Source of the DNA: an uncultured Coriobacteriales bacterium
GTDB lineage: Bacteria > Actinomycetota > Coriobacteriia > Coriobacteriales > UMGS124
Assembly (NCBI GenBank): GCA_903789505.1
Contig: CAIFEU010000139.1
Span: 1 to 6,548, forward strand
DNA length: 6,548 nt
Direction of reading: 5' to 3'
Of the stretch, positions 1 through 6,241 are shown one piece after another. Made by a program: the position numbers and the translations under genes. A model generated the notes under the pieces. That model did not search any database. It had not been told where the DNA came from and saw nothing but the letters and a program-made list of their open reading frames with translations. Every line of letters begins with the position of its first letter. Within the stretch, counting starts at the first letter, position 1.

Positions 1-394
1 CCAGCGCTCGCGTCGCGCCCTTCCCGCCCCCGATGACGCTCGCGCCCTCGCCCCGGGGGGGCGCCGCGGCGACGAGGCCGCCGTTGCCGGCGCCCACGAC
101 CACGACGTCCGCCTCGAGGGTGCGAGCGACGTCGGTGATGCGTTCGGGGGCGTCGCGCCACCCGTTGGTGTTGCCCACCAGCGAGGTGCCGGCGGGATCG
201 GTCGCGGCGATGCCCGCGTCGGTGCAGGCGAGCAAGTCCCGCTTGGAGTCGGACGCCTGCGAGCCCTGCTTGCCGTCCTGTGCGGACGAGCCCTGATCCG
301 CCTTCGCGACGCCCGCGCCCGCAGCCAATGCCCCCGCTGCCGCAACCGCCGCCCCTGCGGCGACGAAGTCCCTGCGATTCATTTCCATGCCCAT
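1..394 (-). CDS. Tat-exported FAD-dependent reductase flavoprotein (fumarate reductase/flavocytochrome type), N-terminal 131 residues only
   Basis: The gene runs off the left edge, so only the start is visible. The first of three in-frame ATGs (394, 388, 382) is chosen because AAGGGA lies six bases before it. The protein opens with a Tat signal: NRRDFV at residues 6-11, an Ala/Gly-rich hydrophobic stretch and a likely AKA cleavage site near residue 32. A polar Ser/Gln/Asp linker (33-51) follows, then at 96-106 the Rossmann motif ADVVVVGAGNGG, which binds the FAD ADP moiety. This arrangement matches exported FAD_binding_2 flavoproteins such as fumarate- or urocanate-type reductases; the substrate-binding domain lies outside the window. 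No CxxCH heme c motif is seen in the visible part. Residues 111-125 look damaged: the usual acidic residue of the VLEKGA-like FAD-ribose segment reads GGGKGA. The 222-base gap from the upstream gene suggests its own promoter. Family assignment is fairly sure; the substrate is unknown. Confidence 0.85.
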   Translation of the reverse strand, partial: MGMEMNRRDFVAAGAAVAAAGALAAGAGVAKADQGSSAQDGKQGSQASDSKRDLLACTDAGIAATDPAGTSLVGNTNGWRDAPERITDVARTLEADVVVVGAGNGGLVAAAPPRGEGASVIGGGKGATRAL

Positions 395-616
395 GAGCGT
401 TCCCTTCGACTTCGCAAATCGACCGTGTCCGAGCGCGGCGGCATGCCGCGCCGTGTGATTCCGAAGTCTGCCCCGTCGAGCCCCGCGAGACCTCGCTCGA
501 AGGCGGGTATCTTGGCGGAGACAGCAGACGCATGCCATGAGCTGGTGCTTTGCGAGCGCATCACCTATTCTCGGGTATTTTGTGGGCACGCACGCGAGGG
601 GTCGCGCCGACCGCGC
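395..616 (-). promoter_or_regulatory. Leader region of the flavoprotein gene, with a 12-bp palindrome and a repeated ATACCCG
   Basis: I see no gene in this 222-base gap. On the minus strand the heptamer ATACCCG occurs twice (578-572 and 510-504), 68 bases apart, the first within the most AT-rich patch nearby (561-581). A perfect 12-bp palindrome, GCGGCATGCCGC, sits at 438-449, about 44 bases before the flavoprotein start; it can also pair as a 7-bp stem (433-439 with 445-451). No convincing -35/-10 pair or U-tract terminator was found. That the region carries the flavoprotein promoter and possibly an operator is inferred from gap length and position only. Confidence 0.35.
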
Positions 617-1330
617 TCACGCGCCCGCCGTCCCCCGCCCGGACTCGCGGGCGCGCGAACGCAGCGCCTTGCGCACGCGCAGCATCGCGTAGGCGGCGAT
701 TGCGACGAGGTAGGTCGCCAGGCTCGTCGCCGCCAGCGCGCTCGAGCCCGCGGACCTGCCGAGCGCAAGCGCGACGTGCAGGGCGAGCAGCGCCACCATG
801 AGGTACGACCCGCGCTGGAGGGCCCTCCATGCCCGGGGGTTCATGCGTCGGCGCACCGCCCGCAGCGAGGTCAGGGTGAGGACCGCGAAGAGCGCCACCA
901 GCACCAGCGCCACGAGCAGCGACAGGGCGACGTTGGTCCGGCTCGCCAGCAGCAGGCCGAGCCGGGGCAGGTACGGGGGCAGGTAGGTCGCCACGTGCCC
1001 CAGGACCAGCAGGAACGACAGTATCGACAGCTCGCCGCGGATGGGCTGCAGCCGCCGCCGCGCCGGCGAGCCCTCGTCGAGGACCCCCGTGAACATCACG
1101 ACGGCCAGAAGCAGGACCGCCAGGTACCCCTTCTGCATGACCACCGTGAGCCAGCGCACGCCAGACAGGTCCACGCCCGCGGCGATCGCCCACGCGTATG
1201 CCAGGCTTGCGGCGATCGCCACAGCGTAGAACGGCGCCGGGTGGCTTCGCAGCGGACCCGCCAGCGGAAACGCGAGCAGCGCCGTCAGAGCCAGCGCGAT
1301 CGCGAACCCGATGAGCCCCGTGAGCTCCAT
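617..1330 (-). CDS. Ferric-reductase-like / MsrQ-like heme membrane protein
   Basis: A 237-residue integral membrane protein with about seven hydrophobic helices (near residues 4-24, 34-52, 61-81, 100-121, 134-155, 175-192 and 199-216) and an Arg-rich C-terminal tail. Two segments match the ferric-reductase-like transmembrane family that includes MsrQ/YedZ: LGHVATYL around His112, and WRALQRGSYL followed by LLALHVAL around His185. These proteins hold b-type heme and pass electrons across the membrane. His112 and His185 are 73 residues apart, the same spacing I recall between two heme-ligand histidines of E. coli MsrQ (91 and 164). The third family histidine, in the L-H-R motif, is Gln172 here. 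No FAD/NAD(P)H or FMN domain is fused. The start is supported by GGGGAGA upstream of ATG. It lies 97 bases after the chaperone gene and 222 bases before the flavoprotein, so it may serve as electron donor for either reductase. The fold is well supported; the partner is inferred. Confidence 0.78.
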   Translation of the reverse strand: MELTGLIGFAIALALTALLAFPLAGPLRSHPAPFYAVAIAASLAYAWAIAAGVDLSGVRWLTVVMQKGYLAVLLLAVVMFTGVLDEGSPARRRLQPIRGELSILSFLLVLGHVATYLPPYLPRLGLLLASRTNVALSLLVALVLVALFAVLTLTSLRAVRRRMNPRAWRALQRGSYLMVALLALHVALALGRSAGSSALAATSLATYLVAIAAYAMLRVRKALRSRARESGRGTAGA

Positions 1331-1361
1331 CTCGTCTCCCCTTCCCCCTCCCGTCCCCGAA

Positions 1362-1379
1362 CCCGCGCGGCGGCGCGGG
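1362..1379 (-). promoter_or_regulatory. GC-rich hairpin between chaperone and membrane-protein genes
   Basis: A perfect inverted repeat: CCCGCGC at 1362-1368 and GCGCGGG at 1373-1379, with a four-base loop GGCG. In the leftward transcript it lies about 32 bases before the membrane-protein ATG. No U tract follows, so it is not a classic intrinsic terminator; it could stabilise or process the transcript or lower expression of the downstream gene. Role inferred from position only. Confidence 0.4.
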
Positions 1380-1381
1380 CG

Positions 1382-1401
1382 CGCCCCATCACGACGGGGC
1401 G
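1382..1401 (-). promoter_or_regulatory. Second hairpin just downstream of the chaperone gene
   Basis: CGCCCC at 1382-1387 pairs with GGGGCG at 1396-1401 across an eight-base loop. It is the first structure met after the chaperone stop codon (1428-1430) and lies next to the hairpin at 1362-1379. There is no U tract. Six-base GC stems can arise by chance in DNA this rich in G and C, so support is modest. Confidence 0.28.
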
Positions 1402-1427
1402 ACCGCCGATGCCGCGCGACGACGGCG

Positions 1428-2168
1428 TCACGCGCTCAGCAGCCCCCGCAGCGCGGCGAGGTCGCGCTTCACGTACAGCGAGGTGAACCTCGCCAGGCCG
1501 CGGTAGAACGAGGTGCGCGCCTTGCGGTCGACGTCCCGGTCGAACTCGGGGAGCCAGTCGGCGAGGTGCTCGGCGACGAAGTCGCGCTGGGCGACGACCA
1601 GCTCGCGAGCCCGCGCCGCGTCCCCGGCCTCGAGCGACGCGAGGCAGTCGTTCGCGAGCACGGCGACGAACTCGAGCTCGAGGGCCAGGTGGTCCTCGCA
1701 GTCATGCCACCCCTGCGCCTTGGTCAGCCCGAAGCGCCGGTACCACGCCAGCGCGCCGTCGCGCGCCTCCTGCATCAGCATGCCGTCCTCGCTCGTGTAG
1801 ACCGACTCGAAGGGATATGCCGAGTTGCGCTTGGTCGAGCCGGCGCCACAGAACGCCTTCGCGTAGTCACGCGCCAGGTCGAGCGTCGAGGCGCCCTCGC
1901 TCGCCAGGTAGTCACGCATCATCCCGAGCGCCTTGTCCAGGCGCTCGTCCTCGCAGGTGAACGCATCCGTAGAGCGCAGCGTCGCGAGCAGCTCGTCATC
2001 GACCTCGACGCGGAACAGCCGCGCCATCAGCAGGTAGGCATCGCGCCGTGCCCGCATCACCTCGGCCACGTCCTGCGTCGTCAGGCCACCCTTCGGCCAC
2101 TCCGCCCCCACGCGCGCGCCCTCGCGCGCCTCTCGGTCCCGTTCCACCGTCAGCATCGCCGTCGCCAT
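1428..2168 (-). CDS. TorD/DmsD-family cytoplasmic chaperone for the molybdoenzyme
   Basis: A 246-residue, mainly helical protein without signal peptide or membrane segment. TorD/DmsD/NarJ-type chaperones bind the Tat signal of a molybdoenzyme, hold it for insertion of the bis-MGD cofactor and prevent premature export. Recognisable family features are a YPFESVYTSEDG segment (residues 118-129), the EDHLALELEF core motif (158-167, with D159 and H160) and a late F-x3-HL-x2-W pattern (F197, H201, W205). Length is close to that of the family, with about 30 extra charged residues before the first helix. The start at 2168 is chosen because AGGGGG lies six bases upstream and because the open frame further upstream translates to Gly/Pro-rich low-complexity sequence; ATG at 2156 is an alternative. 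It follows the catalytic and ferredoxin genes in order, so the client is almost certainly the molybdoenzyme at 3054-6194, possibly also the Tat flavoprotein. Confidence 0.88.
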   Translation of the reverse strand: MATAMLTVERDREAREGARVGAEWPKGGLTTQDVAEVMRARRDAYLLMARLFRVEVDDELLATLRSTDAFTCEDERLDKALGMMRDYLASEGASTLDLARDYAKAFCGAGSTKRNSAYPFESVYTSEDGMLMQEARDGALAWYRRFGLTKAQGWHDCEDHLALELEFVAVLANDCLASLEAGDAARARELVVAQRDFVAEHLADWLPEFDRDVDRKARTSFYRGLARFTSLYVKRDLAALRGLLSA

Positions 2169-2475
2169 CTCGGCCCCCTGTCCCTCGGGGCGTGCCGCAC
2201 GCGGCGGCAGCTCGCCCCTCTCCTCGGGCGCCCCCGACCCGGTCCGGGGCCCCCCCCGTAAATCCGGCACCCCGTGCCCGAAACGCCAGGCCCCCCCCCC
2301 CAACCCAGCACACCCCCCCCCCGCCCGCCCCCGGGCCGGGGGGGGGGGCCCCCCGGGGGGGCCGGCGCCCCCCGCCCGGGGGCCCCCCCCGCCGGGGGGG
2401 GGGGCCCCCGCCTTCATGCGGGCACCCGTTGCCGTCACGGCCTGGCGCCCGCCCCATCGCCTGCAGACGCGACGG
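2169..2475. other. Non-coding gap containing 100 bases of pure G/C homopolymer blocks
   Basis: No gene is supported in this 307-base gap between the ferredoxin and chaperone genes. From 2313 to 2412 there is not one A or T. Runs include 11 C (2291-2301), 10 C (2313-2322), 11 G (2338-2348), 8 C (2383-2390) and 11 G (2394-2404). Frames across it give only Gly/Pro/Ala/Arg low-complexity peptide. If real, the transcript strand would carry several long G runs able to form G-quadruplexes, plus extensive G:C pairing. The more likely reading is a region that was hard to sequence and was miscalled or misassembled, so its true length and content are uncertain. The flanking bases 2414-2475 and 2169-2250 look normal but show no gene or clear terminator. 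Confidence 0.8.
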
Positions 2476-3054
2476 CTACGACCGCCACGTGAACTTGTCG
2501 AGGATGTACACGCTCGCCGGCGAGTTCCCGCTGTCCTGCAGGTGGTATGCCTTGTCGCCCGCCTGCGCTACCAGCTTCGAGACGTCGCTGTCGGGGTCGT
2601 CGAGGTCGCCGAAGTGCAGCGCGTTGCCCGTGCAGGCGGCGACGCACTCGGGCTTCTCGCCCTTGTCTATCAGCTGCTTGCACATCGTGCACTTCTTGGC
2701 GACCTGCGTCTCGTCATCCACGTAGCGCACGCCGTAGGGGCACGCGCTCACGCACAGCCCACACCCGATGCACGCGTCCTCCTCGACCTGGACCGTGCCG
2801 TCGTCGCGCTTGCTCGAGGCGCCGGTGGGGCACACCGAGACGCACGGCGGGTTCACGCAGTGCTGGCACTTCATCGGCAGGAAGTACATCTCGACGTTGG
2901 GGAAGGTGTCCCCCTCGTGAATCGGGTTGGGCCCGACACGGTCGATCCAGGTGAAGCGCTTGCCCAGCGCCGCCCCGTTCTCCACCTTGCACGCCGTGGT
3001 GCACGCCAGGCAGCTCACGCACTTGTTGCACTCGGTCACGATTGCGTACTGCAT
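2476..3054 (-). CDS. DmsB/PsrB-type ferredoxin subunit with four [4Fe-4S] clusters
   Basis: A 192-residue electron-transfer subunit that carries electrons to the molybdoenzyme. Sixteen cysteines form four cluster motifs: C12-x2-C15-x2-C18-x3-C22, C63-x2-C66-x4-C71-x3-C75, C95-x2-C98-x2-C101-x3-C105 and C122-x2-C125-x11-C137-x3-C141. This is the DmsB/NrfC/PsrB pattern, in which cysteines of different motifs share clusters. An additional Cys9 precedes the first motif. There is no signal peptide; such subunits are usually exported bound to their Tat-tagged partner. The ATG overlaps the stop of the catalytic gene (TGATG), and a strong GGGAGG site lies inside the end of that gene seven bases upstream, so translation is coupled and 1:1 stoichiometry is likely. 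The C-terminal tail after residue 150 is short, near that of single-purpose DmsB proteins. The membrane partner that would feed it is not encoded next to it. Confidence 0.95.
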   Translation of the reverse strand: MQYAIVTECNKCVSCLACTTACKVENGAALGKRFTWIDRVGPNPIHEGDTFPNVEMYFLPMKCQHCVNPPCVSVCPTGASSKRDDGTVQVEEDACIGCGLCVSACPYGVRYVDDETQVAKKCTMCKQLIDKGEKPECVAACTGNALHFGDLDDPDSDVSKLVAQAGDKAYHLQDSGNSPASVYILDKFTWRS

Positions 3055-6000
3055 CAGAAGGCCTCCCTCTCCTCGTCGCTCATCGGCATCCAGTCCTTCA
3101 GGCGCGGGTCGTCGCCGGAGGTGATGATCTCGATGCCGGTGTCGGGGTCGCAAGGCACGATGTGTCCGTCGGGGCAGTTGTCCTCCGTGCACTTGTAGAC
3201 CTTGACCAGGTACGCGCGCAGGGTCGAGGTCCCCAGGTGCGGGTCCTGGGCGTACTGGTCCACCAGGACGTTGATGTTGGACAGGTCCCACCCGTGCTTG
3301 GGTGCCGGCAGCTCGGGGTACCACCAGCCGTGGTCAGCCTCGATGACGCGCGGGTCGATGCCGGCGAACAGGTCGGCCGTCTCGCGGATCTTCCCGCGCC
3401 TCGACTCGATCCAGCACCAGTCGCCCTGCTCGATGCCGAGCTTCGCGGCGGTGTCGGGGTGAATCTGGAACTTGGGGACGGGATACTGCTCGCGCAGGTA
3501 GGGCTGCTGGCGCCCCTCGGAGTGGAAGAACAGCGGGTTTCGCCGGCCCGTCGTCATGATCAGCGGGTACTCCTCGTAGACGTCGGGGGTCTGGTACGGG
3601 CTCTCGTAGGGCTCACGCGCGGTGGGAAGCGCGGCGAGGTAGTCGTCGTTGCGCCCCACCTCGCGGTTGATGCCGCGCGTGTCCGCAGGGTAGGACTCCA
3701 GGATCGTGCTCCAGAGCTCGAACTTGCCGGTGGGCGTGGGGAAGCCCAGCGGGCCCGGCTTGCCGGTGACGCCGTAGTCCTCGCTCTCGGGGTCGAAGTA
3801 CCCCTGCGGCGCGCGCAGCCAGCCCCACATGTAGCGCTTGTAGTAGCCGAACGGCGACATCTTCTTGAGCGACCACTGGCCATGCTCCTGGTACTTGTCA
3901 CAGAAGTCCTGGTAGCTGTCGAACTGCAGCGGCGCGCCGCCCAGGCCCAGCTCGGTGGGGCCGCCCGCCTGCATCACCTTGCCGCCCATGAAGTCCATCG
4001 GCTTCATCGTGATCACCGACATGTCCAGCGCCTGCTCGTCGGTGGGCCACTGCGTGTCACCGAACTCCTGCAGGAACGGGACGCTCGACTTGTCCTTGGG
4101 CCACCAGGGCTTCTCGAGCTTGGGGGTCAGCATGTTGATCAGCGTCATGCTGTCCCAGCGGGCCTCGGCGAGGGGCTCGACGATCTTGACCATCGCCCCG
4201 AACCCTCCCTCGCCGTTCTGCGAGGCGCGCACGCAGGCGTTCTCCAGGAAGTGACGCGCCGGAAGGATGACGTCAGCGAGCTCGATCGTGGGGGTGAACC
4301 AAAGCTCCCAGCCCATGTAGAAGTCGAGCGTCTTGAACGCCTCCCAGTTCGCGGTGGCGTTGCCGCTGTGGAAGTGGCTGCCCGTGCAGCTGATCATCCC
4401 GCGGATCGGGTAGGGCTTGCCGGTCATGATCATGTCGGTCGCCGAGGTCTGGTCGTGGTAGATGGCCGCGTTGCCGACCTGGCACGACCATGGGATGAGC
4501 GGGAAGCGCCCGGTGCCCGGCGTGCAGTCGTCACCCACGGCGCCGGCGCACATGCCCGCGATCTCGGGGGTCAGGGCGTTGTCGGCGAACGGCGTGTGGT
4601 ACTGGAAGTAGGTGTTGTACAGCCAGTAGAGCAGGTCGCTGCCGCGGTTGCCGCCGAAGGTGTCGATGTTGTTGGTGATGCCCGACAGGCACAGGATCGT
4701 GCGGCACGTCTCGCACGAGTTGCCTGTGTGCTCGATCGGCAGGTTGTACATGATGCCGCCCATGCCCGGCTCCTGCGAGTAGGCAAGCGCCGTCTGGCGA
4801 ATCAGGTCGGCGTCGAGCCAGCAGTGCTCCGCGGTGACCTCGGGGGTCCAGTACGAGATCCTCTCGCAGAAGCGCTGCCAGGCGGGGACCGCCTTGACCT
4901 GACGGCCGTCCTTGAGCGTGACCGTGAACTCGCCCTCGAGGGCGGGGTCGAGGTCGAGCTCCTCGGGGAATCCCGGGTCGGTGGTGTCCAGCGCGGCGCA
5001 ATCGTCGTAGCGCGGGTCGTCCGGCGTCATGTAGCTGGGGTGGCGCACCTGGCAGTCACGCTCGGGATCGGGGTAGGTTGGGCCGTCCTCGCCGTCCCAC
5101 AGCCCGCTCTGGGCGTCGAAGAAGGTAATCTCCCCCTTATTGAGGTTCCACACGGCGAACTTGTGGGGGTCGCCGCCCTCGCGCACGTCGCTCTCCTTGA
5201 GCAGGCGCGTCCTGATCTCCAGCGGGTAGGCGCCGGGCATCTCGTACTTGTTCGTCCAGGTGAAGCCCGTGGGCTCTATGTCGTCGACGACGAGCATGGG
5301 GCCGTCGGTCCAGCGCTTGATGAACTGCTCGTCGTAACGCTTCTCCTGCACGATCACGTTCATCAGGCCCTGGGCGAGCGCGTCGTCGGTTCCGGGACGC
5401 AGGTGCAGCTGATAGTCGCACTCCTTGCCCAGGTTCTGCAGACGCGGGCCCACGACGATCGACACCTGGGAGTTGAACTTCATCTCCGTGGCGACCTTGC
5501 CGGAGGTGTCGTAGTTGGAGACCTCCTGGTTGGTGCCCCACTGGAAGAAGCACTTGGCGCCGTCGTTGCAGGCCACCCAGTGCGGCGAGGGGTAGGCGAT
5601 CATGGCTCCGGTGGCGATGCGCGGTCCCTTGCAGATCTGGCCCGCGGTCGACCCGACGTTGGCCATGCCCACCACGCTGGGGAAGCTCTCGATGCCGTAA
5701 GTGGTGGTGCGGCCGGTGCCGTGCAGGATCTTCATCGAGTTCCAGCCCATGTTGTTGGGGTCGTCGATGACCTTGTGGATGCCCTCCACGCACAGGTCGA
5801 TCGCCTCGTCCCACGAGATGCGCACCCATCCGGGGTCCTCGCCCTTGGGGTTGGTGCGCTTCATCGGGTACTTGACACGGTCGGGGTGATACAGCGCCTG
5901 CATCGCGTCGCGACCCTTGGAGCAGCAGTTGCCGTGCGACGTGATGGCGCTGTTGTCGCCCTCGATCTTGATGACGCGCCCGTTCTTGACGCTCACCCAG

Positions 6001-6194
6001 ATGGGGCACTCCATCTTGCCGCAGGCGCGGCAGTGGCTCCTTATCTTCTTGACCTCGTCCGCGTCGGTCTCGAGCTCCTCGGCGCTCGCCCTGCCCAGGC
6101 CGGACAGCAGCCCGGTCGACAGCGTCGCCGCGAGCCCCGCGGCGATCCCGGTCTTCACGAACTGCCGTCTGCTGACGTCCCTGCCAGTCGCCAT
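3054..6194 (-). CDS. Tat-exported molybdopterin (bis-MGD) oxidoreductase catalytic subunit, DMSO-reductase superfamily
   Basis: A 1046-residue catalytic subunit. The start at 6194 is chosen because GGGGAGGG precedes it and it begins a textbook Tat signal: SRRQFVK at residues 8-14, a hydrophobic stretch, and a likely cleavage after ASA (about 38). A frame reaching 6395 exists upstream but looks non-coding. Residues 55-91 hold the N-terminal [4Fe-4S] site, C55-x2-C58-x4-C63-x27-C91, ending CSKG. C188 in GQICKGPR is the likely molybdenum ligand. Cofactor-binding segments follow, including FQWGTNQE (217-224), LHLRPGTDDA (263-272) and NNIDTFGGNRG (508-518). Residues about 878-1001 are the C-terminal molybdopterin-binding domain with HGWW at 955-958. 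An acidic, Pro-rich stretch lies at 361-416, and a Cys triad (C1002, C1007, C1015) lies near the C-terminus. Relatives reduce or dehydroxylate organic or inorganic substrates outside the membrane; the substrate here cannot be assigned, and I do not claim DMSO. Confidence 0.95.
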   Translation of the reverse strand: MATGRDVSRRQFVKTGIAAGLAATLSTGLLSGLGRASAEELETDADEVKKIRSHCRACGKMECPIWVSVKNGRVIKIEGDNSAITSHGNCCSKGRDAMQALYHPDRVKYPMKRTNPKGEDPGWVRISWDEAIDLCVEGIHKVIDDPNNMGWNSMKILHGTGRTTTYGIESFPSVVGMANVGSTAGQICKGPRIATGAMIAYPSPHWVACNDGAKCFFQWGTNQEVSNYDTSGKVATEMKFNSQVSIVVGPRLQNLGKECDYQLHLRPGTDDALAQGLMNVIVQEKRYDEQFIKRWTDGPMLVVDDIEPTGFTWTNKYEMPGAYPLEIRTRLLKESDVREGGDPHKFAVWNLNKGEITFFDAQSGLWDGEDGPTYPDPERDCQVRHPSYMTPDDPRYDDCAALDTTDPGFPEELDLDPALEGEFTVTLKDGRQVKAVPAWQRFCERISYWTPEVTAEHCWLDADLIRQTALAYSQEPGMGGIMYNLPIEHTGNSCETCRTILCLSGITNNIDTFGGNRGSDLLYWLYNTYFQYHTPFADNALTPEIAGMCAGAVGDDCTPGTGRFPLIPWSCQVGNAAIYHDQTSATDMIMTGKPYPIRGMISCTGSHFHSGNATANWEAFKTLDFYMGWELWFTPTIELADVILPARHFLENACVRASQNGEGGFGAMVKIVEPLAEARWDSMTLINMLTPKLEKPWWPKDKSSVPFLQEFGDTQWPTDEQALDMSVITMKPMDFMGGKVMQAGGPTELGLGGAPLQFDSYQDFCDKYQEHGQWSLKKMSPFGYYKRYMWGWLRAPQGYFDPESEDYGVTGKPGPLGFPTPTGKFELWSTILESYPADTRGINREVGRNDDYLAALPTAREPYESPYQTPDVYEEYPLIMTTGRRNPLFFHSEGRQQPYLREQYPVPKFQIHPDTAAKLGIEQGDWCWIESRRGKIRETADLFAGIDPRVIEADHGWWYPELPAPKHGWDLSNINVLVDQYAQDPHLGTSTLRAYLVKVYKCTEDNCPDGHIVPCDPDTGIEIITSGDDPRLKDWMPMSDEEREAF

Positions 6195-6241
6195 GTCCCT
6201 CCCCTTTCCCTCTCTTCCGCCGGCGCGCCGCCTCGATGCGC

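Noticed and set aside
561..1193. Minus-strand 210-codon frame overlapping the membrane-protein gene
   Set aside because: It is an out-of-phase shadow; its product has no hydrophobic segments or motifs, while the 617-1330 frame has helices and heme histidines.
425..1486. Plus-strand open frame of 353 codons opposite the membrane-protein gene
   Set aside because: The translation is Arg/Gln/His/Pro-rich low complexity, typical of antisense GC-rich frames, and the opposite strand gives a coherent seven-helix protein.
2313..2412. CRISPR-like or tandem repeat array
   Set aside because: The blocks are homopolymers of varying length with no repeated unit or spacer structure.
2169..2438. Upstream extension of the chaperone frame to ATG at 2438
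   Set aside because: The extra 90 residues are Gly/Pro/Arg low complexity arising from the G/C homopolymer region; the ATG at 2168 has a ribosome-binding site and is followed by family-like sequence.
2414..2475. Intrinsic terminator after the ferredoxin gene
   Set aside because: Only short GC stems were found and no run of T follows on the transcript strand.
3054..6194. Naming the molybdoenzyme DmsA or a catechol dehydroxylase
   Set aside because: The superfamily is clear, but the predicted Cys ligand and atypical Fe-S spacing do not single out a substrate, and no characterised ortholog can be confirmed from sequence alone.
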